A DNA stretch of 64,000 bases, taken from assembly GCA_016711045.1 (NCBI GenBank), contig JADJTT010000001.1, forward strand, positions 62,001 through 126,000. Direction: 5' to 3'. The first letter of the stretch is position 1. Every line of letters begins with the position of its first letter. Of the stretch, positions 37,637 through 45,715 are shown one piece after another. Source of the stretch: Saprospirales bacterium (GTDB taxonomy: Bacteria > Bacteroidota > Bacteroidia > Chitinophagales > Saprospiraceae). The notes beneath the pieces are model-generated. The model made no database searches and was not told the DNA's origin. It was given only the letters and a program-made list of their open reading frames with translations. The position numbers and the translations under genes were made by a program.

Positions 37637-37665
37637 AGCATGGGCGGGCGCTGCCTGCCCATGCT
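37637..37665. repeat. 13-bp inverted repeat
   Basis: AGCATGGGCGGGC pairs with GCCTGCCCATGCT (one G-T pair) around a 3-base loop, with no T run. It lies between the dioxygenase gene and the DUF3365 gene and may act as an mRNA processing or stability element. An in-frame ATG at 37640 lies in the stem. Confidence 0.65.
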
Positions 37666-37681
37666 AAAACAAATTGCCCTT

Positions 37682-38281
37682 ATGAAGATCAAACTTTTTT
37701 TCCTTTTCGCTCTATCCCTCGCTATTTGGGCAGGTTGCCAAACGGGTCCCTCCAGGGAGTTGCCCCCTGAAGAACGTGAACAATACCTCCGGAAAGGGCA
37801 AGACATCACCAAGGATGTCGCCGTAATTATGTCGACCGCGCTGACCAAAAGCCTGAACGATGGAGGGGTGGGAAGAGCCGCTCAATATTGCAGCTTTATG
37901 GCTATACCGCTAATCGACACCCTGGCTGTTCGCTCCGGGGTTTCCATCCGGCGTACCAGCACCAAGCTCCGCAATGCGAAAAACGACACACCGACCGAAC
38001 GGGAATTAGCAGTGCTGAACCAATATGCCCAGCAAAAAGCCGCAGGACAGGAACTGCAACCCATTGCGGAACTGATCGATCCCCAAACGGTGGCCTATTA
38101 CCAGCCTATTCTCGTCCAGCCCCTTTGCCTGAATTGCCATGGCATACCAGGGGAGACGCTCACGGACGCCGACTATGACGTGATCAAATACCTCTATCCG
38201 CAGGATGAAGCCATCGGCTACAACCTGGACGACCTGAGGGGAATATGGAGCATGACCATGCCCCGTAAGCAAATTCAATAA
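37682..38281 (+). CDS. DUF3365 (Tll0287-like) c-type heme lipoprotein
   Basis: A protein of 199 residues from ATG 37682. The leader MKIKLFFLFALSLAIWAGC ends in a lipobox. The body is DUF3365-like ('GVSIRRTSTKLRNAKNDT', a typical family stretch) and carries one c-type heme site, 'CLNCHG', near residue 149. Such proteins are periplasmic heme sensors or small redox carriers. In this island it could sense or accept electrons from sulfur compounds, although no partner is evident. A longer start at 37640 is unlikely because it lies in a hairpin. Confidence 0.82.
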   Translation: MKIKLFFLFALSLAIWAGCQTGPSRELPPEEREQYLRKGQDITKDVAVIMSTALTKSLNDGGVGRAAQYCSFMAIPLIDTLAVRSGVSIRRTSTKLRNAKNDTPTERELAVLNQYAQQKAAGQELQPIAELIDPQTVAYYQPILVQPLCLNCHGIPGETLTDADYDVIKYLYPQDEAIGYNLDDLRGIWSMTMPRKQIQ

Positions 38282-38308
38282 ATCAAGCAAAATGCTTATT
38301 CATAAAGC

Positions 38309-38344
38309 GTTATCGAGCCAATACGGACTCGATAACCCTTTTTT
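38309..38344 (+). terminator. Rho-independent terminator
   Basis: GTTATCGAG / CTCGATAAC stem with a 10-base loop, then CC and six T. It ends the rhodanese-dioxygenase-DUF3365 unit, so the lipoprotein rhodanese at 38376 needs its own promoter or read-through. Confidence 0.8.
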
Positions 38345-38375
38345 AAATTCTCCATTTGTCTAATCCATTCCATTA

Positions 38376-38825
38376 ATGAAAAAGATCATTCCCTTTTTTC
38401 CGGTTTTAGCACTAGTTCTTTTCTTATCGCTGTTGAGCAGCTGTAGCGGTGCTGCCCAGCAAGGCAACCCGGCCCCCGCACCCGCTTCGACGGAGAAAAC
38501 CTCCCCTACCCTTGTCCAGGGATATCACGATGTAGACGCGGCTGCGTTTAAAAATCTCATTCAGTCAAATCCCGATGCCGTAGTACTGGATGTTCGTACA
38601 CCGGCAGAAGTGGCCCAGGGCGCCATCGAAGGCGCCATCAATATGGATATGAAAAATCCCAATTTCCAGGACCAGGTCAAGACACTTGACAAGGGTAAAA
38701 CCTACCTGGTGTACTGCCGGAGTGGAGCTCGCAGTTCAGCGGCATGCCAACAAATGCAACGTGCGGGTTTTGAAAACCTCTACAACCTCAAAGGAGGTAT
38801 TCTGGCCTGGCAAGCAGCGCAATAA
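38376..38825 (+). CDS. Lipoprotein rhodanese (periplasmic)
   Basis: A protein of 149 residues. The leader MKKIIPFFPVLALVLFLSLLSSC ends in a lipobox (SSC), followed by an Ala/Pro-rich linker and one rhodanese domain (about 50-149): 'AVVLDVRTPAEVAQGAIEGAIN' and the loop 'VYCRSGARSSAA' with the catalytic Cys. It is the only extracytoplasmic rhodanese in the island and may supply or remove thiosulfate or polysulfide sulfur in the periplasm. It lies 9 bp before the DUF255 gene. Confidence 0.92.
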   Translation: MKKIIPFFPVLALVLFLSLLSSCSGAAQQGNPAPAPASTEKTSPTLVQGYHDVDAAAFKNLIQSNPDAVVLDVRTPAEVAQGAIEGAINMDMKNPNFQDQVKTLDKGKTYLVYCRSGARSSAACQQMQRAGFENLYNLKGGILAWQAAQ

Positions 38826-38834
38826 AGCAGGCCA

Positions 38835-40877
38835 ATGAACCGGCTAAGGCACGAAACGAGCCCCTATCTGCTGCAACACGCAGGTAATCCCGTCGACTGG
38901 TATCCCTGGGGCGATGAGGCCTTGGCACGGGCCCAAAAAGAAGACAAGCCCATCCTGATCAGTATCGGGTATTCGACCTGCCACTGGTGCCATGTCATGG
39001 AACGGGAGAGCTTTCGGGATAGGGATATTGCCGCGTTCATGAACGAATTTTTTATCAATATAAAGATCGATCGCGAAGAGCGTCCAGATCTCGATCAATT
39101 ATATATGGAAGCCGGCCATCTGCTGAACCGAACCAACGGATGGCCGCTTCACTGCTTTCTGACCCCGGAGGGTAAGCCTTTTTTTGCGGGTTCCTACTTC
39201 CCTCCCGAGCCAGGCGTCAAGCAAATGGCCTGGTTCCAGGCACTGCAGTATGTACTTTATAATTTTCGGGAAAACCGAAATGCGGTTGCACAACAAGCCG
39301 ATCGCATCACCCACACCCTACAACAGCAAAGCCGGGAAGAACCTCCACCCCAACAAACATTGTCCTTTTTTGAAAGTCCCTTTTCTCCGGATCTGGCTGA
39401 TCAGGCCTATGCACAACTGACCCGGAGTTTCGATACCGTAGAAGGAGGATTTGGCGATGCGCCCAAATTTCCCGACCTGCTCCAGTTGCGTTTCCTGTTG
39501 CATTACTACTACTTCACCGGCCAAGCAGCAGCGCTCAACCACCTGCTTTTCACCCTCGGCCAGATCGTGCAGGGAGGTATCTACGACCTCCTCGGCGGCG
39601 GACTGGCACGCTATGCGGTCGACCGTACCTGGCGGATACCCCATTTTGAGAAAACGCTTTACGACAATGCCCTTTTTGCCCATCTACTTGCCGACGTATA
39701 CAGCCTCACCGGAGAAGCGCGCTGGAAAATTCACCTGGATAAGACACTCCAGTTCCTGCGCCGCGAACTGGCGACAGATGAAGGCGCTTACTTCAGCGGA
39801 TTAGATGCCGAATCGGAAGGCGAAGAGGGCAAATTTTATACCTGGACATACGAAGAACTGAAGCGCGTCCTTCCACCTGATCTTTTCGAGAAAGCCATCC
39901 ATATTTTTGACCTTAAAGAAGACGGTAATTGGGAGGGAACGAATATCCTCCACCAGGTCCATGCACCAGCGGACGAAGCAGCTTTTGAGCAGATCTGCCA
40001 ACTCCTGGCGCCTGTTCGAGCGAAGCGACCCAAGCCCAAGCGCGATACCAAGATCCTGCTGGGTTGGAATGCCCTGATGGTCTCTGCCCTGGCACGGGCA
40101 TACGAAGTAACCCAGACCGACCTGTATCAGCGGGAGGCTGTGCGTCTCGCACAGTACCTGCTCACTACTTTTGGCAGCGAAAAAACCACGTTGCAGCGGG
40201 TAGCTGCACAAGGTAAGATCCATCAGGAGGCCTTGTTGCAAGATTATGCCTTTCTGGCGCAGGCGCTGCTCGACGTCTATCGCATCACCTGGAACACCGA
40301 TTGGCTGGACCAAAGCCTGAGGCTTGCCGAGTCTGCACTGGCCCTGTTTGGCGATTCGGAAGGCGCCTTGCTTTTCACCAACTCCGCCCGGGAAAAAACC
40401 CTGATCGTCCGCACCAAAGACGTGCACGACCTGGAATTGCCTGCCGGCAACAGCGCTTTCCGGCAGGTACTGCACCAATTGGGATTGCTGCATAGCCGAA
40501 TGGACCTCCAGGAACAGGCATCCAGGATGTTGCTGGTCATGAAGGATCGATTATCCGCTAATCCCGCTGCACATGGCAACTGGTGGTGCCAATGGCTCAC
40601 CGAAGCTTACGGAGCCAATGAAATTGCATTGATCGGCCCGGCAGCCATCGACCAGGCCAACGAAATCCGGAGGCGTTTTATTCCCAATGCCGTGCTTTTG
40701 CCCAGTACGACCGAAAGCGACCAGTACCCCTTACTGGAAGGACGACCTGCGGGTGAAAACGCCCACATTTACGTTTGCCAGGAGCAATCCTGTCTCCGAC
40801 CGGTAGACTCCCTCGACGATTTCTTCCCACTTATCCAACAAAGAGGGGCAAATTACCCCCCGCAAAAAAACACTTAG
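38835..40877 (+). CDS. DUF255/YyaL-type thioredoxin-domain protein
   Basis: A protein of 680 residues. The N-terminal thioredoxin-like domain (Thioredox_DsbH, about 1-165) holds 'NRLRHETSPYLLQHAGNPVDWYPWG' and the CxxC site 'STCHWCHVME' near residue 53. An (alpha/alpha)6 six-hairpin glycosidase-like domain follows ('GGIYDLLGGGLARYAVD', 'FSGLDAESEGEEGKFYTW'). The family is widespread (SSP411/YyaL) but its function is not established; a thiol-redox role is plausible here. It lies 9 bp after the lipoprotein rhodanese, so it is probably cotranscribed. Confidence 0.9.
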   Translation: MNRLRHETSPYLLQHAGNPVDWYPWGDEALARAQKEDKPILISIGYSTCHWCHVMERESFRDRDIAAFMNEFFINIKIDREERPDLDQLYMEAGHLLNRTNGWPLHCFLTPEGKPFFAGSYFPPEPGVKQMAWFQALQYVLYNFRENRNAVAQQADRITHTLQQQSREEPPPQQTLSFFESPFSPDLADQAYAQLTRSFDTVEGGFGDAPKFPDLLQLRFLLHYYYFTGQAAALNHLLFTLGQIVQGGIYDLLGGGLARYAVDRTWRIPHFEKTLYDNALFAHLLADVYSLTGEARWKIHLDKTLQFLRRELATDEGAYFSGLDAESEGEEGKFYTWTYEELKRVLPPDLFEKAIHIFDLKEDGNWEGTNILHQVHAPADEAAFEQICQLLAPVRAKRPKPKRDTKILLGWNALMVSALARAYEVTQTDLYQREAVRLAQYLLTTFGSEKTTLQRVAAQGKIHQEALLQDYAFLAQALLDVYRITWNTDWLDQSLRLAESALALFGDSEGALLFTNSAREKTLIVRTKDVHDLELPAGNSAFRQVLHQLGLLHSRMDLQEQASRMLLVMKDRLSANPAAHGNWWCQWLTEAYGANEIALIGPAAIDQANEIRRRFIPNAVLLPSTTESDQYPLLEGRPAGENAHIYVCQEQSCLRPVDSLDDFFPLIQQRGANYPPQKNT

Positions 40878-40953
40878 CAATAAAGTGAAGAACATCTCGC
40901 TTTACTTTATTCCCGGAATTTATTTTACTGCGTAACCTCAATCAATATTTTAT

Positions 40954-41104
40954 AGGACTTACGCACTTGCGAAGAAAAAAAACGTTAAAAATGACTTTTT
41001 CGGCGCCTCTGGCGCCGAAAAAGTCATTTTTAAAGGCCATATCGCCGCCGCAGGCGGCGATATGGCCTTTAAAAATCGTTGAATACGCGTTATGCGTAAC
41101 TCCT
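40954..41104. mobile_element. MITE-like element, copy 1
   Basis: 151 bp bounded by terminal inverted repeats AGGACTTACGCA (40954-40965) and TGCGTAACTCCT (41093-41104; one mismatch). Inside are two perfect palindromes: a 23-bp stem with TCT loop (40985-41033) and an 18-bp stem with GCA loop (41032-41070). It has no coding capacity and abuts the stop codon of the minus-strand gene at 41108. A second copy is at 47839. No clear target duplication was seen. Confidence 0.75.
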
Positions 41105-41107
41105 GTT

Positions 41108-42727
41108 TTATTTTCGTTGTGCCACGACGATATACCGGGTCGACACACAGGAATCGGCGGTTTCCGGGATAGGCGCCAAGGTGACCGCATCGTAGAGATC
41201 CACTTTTCCGCCAAAGGCGTTTTCGAAATAGCCCCTTACCCGGTGCAGGGGTGGAAGAAACCGCCGGTGCTTGCCCGAGTAGGATACCCGCATTTTACCC
41301 TCTTGAAAGCGGACATTGATGATCTCACTTTCCTGGAAAATATGCCCTTCCTGCTCAATGAGCGTAGGGTTGCGCAGCGACAGGGTCTGCTGATCGTCCG
41401 CATACACCAGATTCGGGTACCAGCGAATATGGTCAGGTGTGATAAAATCGCCCAGGAAATAACCTCCAGGCCGCACGATCCCCGCTGTGCGCTGGATAGC
41501 CTCTTCCAGCCGGTTGTGGTCCAGGTAGTGGAACACGTTCAGCCCGCTGAAAGCCAAATCCCAGGTCCCATCTTTGGGATCGAGTTCGAGCACATCTCCT
41601 TTCCGAACCTGGATACGCCGGCCACCGACTTCCAGCATGGCATCCGAGACATCGATCCCCAATAATTGTTTGTAGGGGACACCCAGTTCCCGGATCATAA
41701 ATTCTTCCGTCAAACCCGTCCCAGAACCGAGTGACAACACCTGTTGCCGGGATAAAAGAAGGCTATAATGCTCCTGAAAAAAGCGCAGATAACCGGCCAT
41801 AAATCCGTCCAGGCAGGGTTTTCCGATAAGGGAGTCGTACCACTCGGCATATTGATGGAAGGGATCAGCCCCTCGTTGGTCTTTTAACCATTGATCCTGA
41901 AATTTCGACGCTTCTTTCAATTCCCAATTGATTATACTCCAGGCGGCAGAGTCTGTCTGGTGGAAACTTTCGTCGGTGATCTGATCCAGGTAATAAAAAA
42001 ATGGACCGTGTTGGGTCGCCGAAAAGATCAGTTCGGCAACGTTCTCCAGTTTTTCCGCGCTTCCTTCCAACCCGGCGGCTTTCATTTTTTGAAGGCGGCG
42101 GGCCAACTCGACCAGTTGCCGGAGTCGGGTGGGAAAATCACCCCGGGGGCCGTCCTCGAACTGCTTGATACTTCCCGGGGGAAGATTGTAAAACACCCCT
42201 CCATCTACACGCTGGGTCTTGTTTTCAAGCAAATCGAACACCCGGGCATTGGCGGTCACATTACTGACTTCGTGATCCATGCCATATACGTGCAGGGTGA
42301 AAAAAGGTTTATCAGACGTGTTGCCCATTTGGTGCACTAACTCATGGCTGACCGCGATCACCTGGTAGGGCTTTAACACCCCTCTCGACCAGGTGTGGAT
42401 CAGCCCGTCGTCTATGAGAAAAGTTGCATGTTCGGCAGGGCCAAAAACCTGTACGGCGCCCCATTGGGTATAACCGTGGTCGTGAATAGCCGAGACATCG
42501 CCGGGTTTCCAGGACATGGCCATGATCTCGAAATGGCCGCCGTCGTAGGCCAGTTTTCGGCCGTAGCTATCGGCTACCGGGTGGTCGAAGTCGGCCCATG
42601 CCTCCAGGTCCTGGGGTTGCACGCCAGCCTCCTGGACGATTTTGCGGATCGAAGCAGGAGTAGATATGACCAAGGACTCCAGCGCATTTGCTATGAACTG
42701 CAGGGAAGCGGGTAATTTCTCTTTCAT
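41108..42727 (-). CDS. Cysteine dioxygenase-like cupin fused to SAM methyltransferase
   Basis: A protein of 539 residues on the minus strand. The N-terminal part (about 1-165) is a cysteine-dioxygenase-type cupin: 'VSAIHDHGYTQWG' (His82, His84), His132 in 'VHQMGN', and 'FTLHVYGM', which keeps the active-site Tyr148; the Fe 3-His set is complete. A helical linker leads to a class I methyltransferase (about 325-539) with motif I 'VLSLGSGTG' (329-337), 'LGIDVSDAML' and 'DLAFSGLNVFHYLD'. It would oxidise a small thiol and methylate a related product. It is divergent from the thioredoxin operon. Confidence 0.85.
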   Translation of the reverse strand: MKEKLPASLQFIANALESLVISTPASIRKIVQEAGVQPQDLEAWADFDHPVADSYGRKLAYDGGHFEIMAMSWKPGDVSAIHDHGYTQWGAVQVFGPAEHATFLIDDGLIHTWSRGVLKPYQVIAVSHELVHQMGNTSDKPFFTLHVYGMDHEVSNVTANARVFDLLENKTQRVDGGVFYNLPPGSIKQFEDGPRGDFPTRLRQLVELARRLQKMKAAGLEGSAEKLENVAELIFSATQHGPFFYYLDQITDESFHQTDSAAWSIINWELKEASKFQDQWLKDQRGADPFHQYAEWYDSLIGKPCLDGFMAGYLRFFQEHYSLLLSRQQVLSLGSGTGLTEEFMIRELGVPYKQLLGIDVSDAMLEVGGRRIQVRKGDVLELDPKDGTWDLAFSGLNVFHYLDHNRLEEAIQRTAGIVRPGGYFLGDFITPDHIRWYPNLVYADDQQTLSLRNPTLIEQEGHIFQESEIINVRFQEGKMRVSYSGKHRRFLPPLHRVRGYFENAFGGKVDLYDAVTLAPIPETADSCVSTRYIVVAQRK

Positions 42728-42779
42728 AGTTCATTCTTTTTTGACAAGCCTAAGGTAGGCGTTTCTCCAAAATAGCGCT

Positions 42780-42843
42780 GTGATTTTGATCACCTATTAG
42801 TGATATACATCACTGACGCGGAAACTGGTCGCCATTACCTTTG
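42780..42843 (+). promoter_or_regulatory. Promoter with two Crp/Fnr-like palindromes (thioredoxin-YeeE operon)
   Basis: GTGATTTTGATCAC (42780-42793) and GTGATATACATCAC (42800-42813), the latter followed by TGA and 22 bp before the -7 element TACCTTTG (42836-42843). The start codon of thioredoxin is at 42889. The palindromes also lie 53-86 bp upstream of the divergent dioxygenase-methyltransferase gene and could act on both. Confidence 0.75.
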
Positions 42844-42888
42844 TAGCGTTAAAAAAATTGCCCCAGGCAACAAAAAAGTAGAACAATA

Positions 42889-43206
42889 ATGCAAAAGAAA
42901 ATGTCTTTTCAAGAGTTGATAAATGGGGACAAACCCGTGCTCGTAGACTTTTTTGCCACCTGGTGTGGCCCCTGCGTAGCGATGAACCCTATTTTGAAAG
43001 AAGTAGCTTCCGAAATCGGAGAAAAAGCTTCGATCGTTAAAGTGGATGTAGATCAAAACCGTACGCTCGCTTCCCAGTTAGGCATTCAGGGGGTGCCGAC
43101 TTTCATGCTCTTCAAGGATGGAAAAGTGAAGTGGAGCAAGTCGGGTATGCAATCCGCTTATACGCTCAAGCAAGTGATCGAAGAAGCTTCGGCAGGAACG
43201 TTGTGA
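42889..43206 (+). CDS. Thioredoxin
   Basis: A protein of 105 residues with the canonical 'DFFATWCGPCVAM' active site near residue 30 and the cis-Pro segment 'GVPTFMLF'. It has no signal peptide, so it is cytosolic. It is the first gene behind the Crp/Fnr-like promoter at 42780 and is followed by two YeeE/YedE permease halves. A dedicated thioredoxin can release sulfide from persulfidated rhodanese or permease partners, which fits the context. Confidence 0.95.
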   Translation: MQKKMSFQELINGDKPVLVDFFATWCGPCVAMNPILKEVASEIGEKASIVKVDVDQNRTLASQLGIQGVPTFMLFKDGKVKWSKSGMQSAYTLKQVIEEASAGTL

Positions 43207-43287
43207 AAAGTTAAACCGAATTCATAAATAGAGGGGGGGACATAGCCAGCCCTTCTATTTTCAGGATCAAGAAAATCGAACAATAAA

Positions 43288-43887
43288 ATGGAAATCACTT
43301 TACTCCAATCATCCGGATTTTTGGGCTTCCTGAGCCAGCCCTGGCATTGGGCTGTCTCCGGTGCGGCGATCGCCCTGATACTCTTTTTGATGAACTGGAT
43401 GGGGCGCTCTTTTGGCGTCTCCATGGCGTTCAAGAGCATGTGTACCATTGCCGGCGCCGGCAAACGGTTTGAATTTTTCAATTTCAATGTAAAGGACGAG
43501 TACTGGCGATTGGCCTTTGTGGGCGGCGCTGTGGTCGGGGGCTTTATCACGTCCCAATTTCTGGCCAGTCCTGACCCGGTGGCTATCTCGGGCTCCACGA
43601 TTGCCCATTTGAAAGACTGGAATATGGAATACTACCTCACTACAGATGAGGGAAACGGCTTGTTTAATACATTTTGGTTTAATTTCAAGAATGTGTGGGG
43701 GATCTTTTTGGCCCTCCTCGGCGGCTTTCTCGTAGGTTTTGGCGCACGATACGGAGATGGATGTACTTCTGGGCATGCCATTTCCGGGCTTGCGAATCTT
43801 CAACTCCCCTCTTTGCTTGCCGTGATCGGGTTTTTCATCGGCGGCCTGCTAATGACATGGGGTATCTTCCCGCTTATTTTTGGATAA
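43288..43887 (+). CDS. YeeE/YedE half-size sulfur transporter, subunit 1
   Basis: A protein of 199 residues with about four to five membrane helices and the family motif 'GARYGDGCTSGHAISG' near residue 150, whose Cys is the conserved sulfur relay residue. Half-size YeeE proteins occur in pairs next to persulfide dioxygenase and rhodanese genes; full-length TsuA imports thiosulfate. Its partner follows at 43932. It probably brings thiosulfate or a related sulfane compound into the cell. Confidence 0.9.
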   Translation: MEITLLQSSGFLGFLSQPWHWAVSGAAIALILFLMNWMGRSFGVSMAFKSMCTIAGAGKRFEFFNFNVKDEYWRLAFVGGAVVGGFITSQFLASPDPVAISGSTIAHLKDWNMEYYLTTDEGNGLFNTFWFNFKNVWGIFLALLGGFLVGFGARYGDGCTSGHAISGLANLQLPSLLAVIGFFIGGLLMTWGIFPLIFG

Positions 43888-43931
43888 CCAAACAACCGGG
43901 CACACCCCGATTGAACTTAAAAATAACAAGC

Positions 43932-44345
43932 ATGAGAATATTTAGCTTCTTCCTGGTTGGCATTGCGTTCGGGATCATTATGACGAAGTCTGAAGTCATT
44001 TCCTGGTTCCGCATCCACGAAATGTTCCGGTTTGAAAGTTTCCACATGTACGGGATCATCGGCACCGCGGTGGTGATAGGCGCTATCCTGATCTATGCCA
44101 TGAAAAAAATACCGATCAAAACCCTCGACGGGCAAGTGATCACCTATACCCCCATGAAGTTAAATATCACCCGGCATCTGCTGGCAGGGTCCATCTTTGG
44201 GTTGGGTTGGGCGATCACGGGTTGCTGCCCGGGCCCGATGTTTGTCCTGGTGGGAAATGGATTTCTTTTTGCCCTGGTCATTTTGTTCGGCGCCGTATTG
44301 GGCACCTTTGCCTACGGCGTAGTGAAGGATAAACTTCCGCATTAA
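43932..44345 (+). CDS. YeeE/YedE half-size sulfur transporter, subunit 2
   Basis: A protein of 137 residues from ATG 43932 (MRIFSFFLVGIAFG); the frame extends upstream but that part overlaps the first subunit. It has four predicted helices and the conserved 'GLGWAITGCCPGPM' near residue 95, the second Cys motif of the YeeE fold. With the upstream subunit it should make a complete transporter. A terminator follows 26 bp later, so it ends the thioredoxin operon. Confidence 0.88.
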   Translation: MRIFSFFLVGIAFGIIMTKSEVISWFRIHEMFRFESFHMYGIIGTAVVIGAILIYAMKKIPIKTLDGQVITYTPMKLNITRHLLAGSIFGLGWAITGCCPGPMFVLVGNGFLFALVILFGAVLGTFAYGVVKDKLPH

Positions 44346-44371
44346 AATATTATGGGTGAGAATTGGAGAGG

Positions 44372-44405
44372 GGTGATGGTTAGATAATCATCACCTTTTC
44401 TTTTT
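44372..44405 (+). terminator. Rho-independent terminator
   Basis: GGTGATGGTTA pairs with TAATCATCACC (one G-T pair), followed by TTTTCTTTTT. It separates the YeeE pair from the porin gene. Confidence 0.75.
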
Positions 44406-44440
44406 ACAGTATCCGCTAATGCCTTTTAATTTACTGCGAT

Positions 44441-45715
44441 ATGAAAGCAAGAATACCGTTTCTCGCCCTACTGGCATTAGTCTGCTCCTTTAACGGCCTT
44501 TTGGCCCAAAAAGGGTTTGAAAATTGGCTAAAACAGAAAGAAGGAGCCCGAATCGAACCCTTCCTTATGCTTCAGCTCTGGTCGAATTATACCATGGGGC
44601 AAGAGGTATATAATCCCACGGGCAAATACTTCGAGCCGGTAGACGATCGCTTCAACGTGTTGCTGCGCCGTGGGCGGTTCGGGTTAAGGGCGCAACCCTA
44701 CGAAGGGCTCAAATTCACCCTTGTCACAGCCTTCGACGGCATAGGTAAAGATGTCCTGACGGGCGTGATCGGCAGCCCCAATAACCTCAGTGCGCCCAAA
44801 TTCTTTATCTGGGATGCTTTTTTCCAATGGAAGGTCCAAAAAAACTCGGAAGCATTCAATCTGGTAGGCGGTTATTTCCGGCCCCAATTGAGCCGCGAGA
44901 GCATCACCTCCGGGTGGTCGGTCAACTCGATGGAAAAAGCCATGTCGCAGACCTATATCCGAAAACACCTGGTCGGAACCGGGCCCGGCCGTGCGCTGGG
45001 ACTTAATCTCGGCGGCCTGTGGCTACCGGAGGGCCAAAAATGGGGGCTAAACTACAACCTCGGCATTTTTAATCCCCTCTTCCAAAGCTACTCGGGCAAT
45101 TCCATCGGCAAACAATTCTCCCCGCTAATCACCGGCCGTGTCGTGGCTTACCTCGGCGATCCGGAACAGACGAAATACGGCATTGGGTACGATATTAATT
45201 TTTTCGGCGCCCGGAAAGGCCTTTCCCTCGGTGCAGGCGGGGCTTGGCAAGGCGCCACCGACCTGTTTAAGAAGTCGTATTCCGTCTCCACCGATCTATT
45301 GTTCAATTGGGGTTCGCTTAACATTGATGGGGAATGGAATTGGATGTGGCGGGATGGGTACTCTACTCAAACCGGCCATGTTCGCGCCGGGTATAACCTG
45401 GTGCTTCACCACCGGTATTTTCTCGAACCCGCATTAATGGTTATGCAATTCAATGGCGCTTCAGACCTGCCTGGGCAAAGTCAAGCCGCCACCTTAGGCG
45501 CTTCCTCCGGTAGCGAAACAACCTATGATGCCGGACTCAATTGGTATTTAAACAAAAACCGGCTAAAGCTCATGCTCCACTACACCTGGTACACCGGCGA
45601 TGCAGGGGAAGCCGCTGGTACGCCTTTCACGGGAAATACGTATTTCAACGAATCGGGGGTTGGGGCCATCCATCGGGGGAACTGGGTCGGGCTGGGCGTA
45701 AACGCTATTTTTTAA
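44441..45715 (+). CDS. Outer-membrane porin
   Basis: A protein of 424 residues with a signal peptide (MKARIPFLALLALVCSFNGLLA) and a run of amphipathic beta strands ('FNVLLRRGRFGLRAQPYEGLKF', 'GGYFRPQLSRESITSGW', 'GYDINFFGARKGLSLGAGG') ending in a terminal aromatic strand (VGLGVNAIF). It looks like the OprO/OprP-type anion porins (Porin_O_P). Its position directly after the YeeE pair suggests uptake of sulfur oxyanions across the outer membrane (inference). Its 3' end overlaps the convergent phosphatase gene by 4 bp. Confidence 0.8.
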   Translation: MKARIPFLALLALVCSFNGLLAQKGFENWLKQKEGARIEPFLMLQLWSNYTMGQEVYNPTGKYFEPVDDRFNVLLRRGRFGLRAQPYEGLKFTLVTAFDGIGKDVLTGVIGSPNNLSAPKFFIWDAFFQWKVQKNSEAFNLVGGYFRPQLSRESITSGWSVNSMEKAMSQTYIRKHLVGTGPGRALGLNLGGLWLPEGQKWGLNYNLGIFNPLFQSYSGNSIGKQFSPLITGRVVAYLGDPEQTKYGIGYDINFFGARKGLSLGAGGAWQGATDLFKKSYSVSTDLLFNWGSLNIDGEWNWMWRDGYSTQTGHVRAGYNLVLHHRYFLEPALMVMQFNGASDLPGQSQAATLGASSGSETTYDAGLNWYLNKNRLKLMLHYTWYTGDAGEAAGTPFTGNTYFNESGVGAIHRGNWVGLGVNAIF

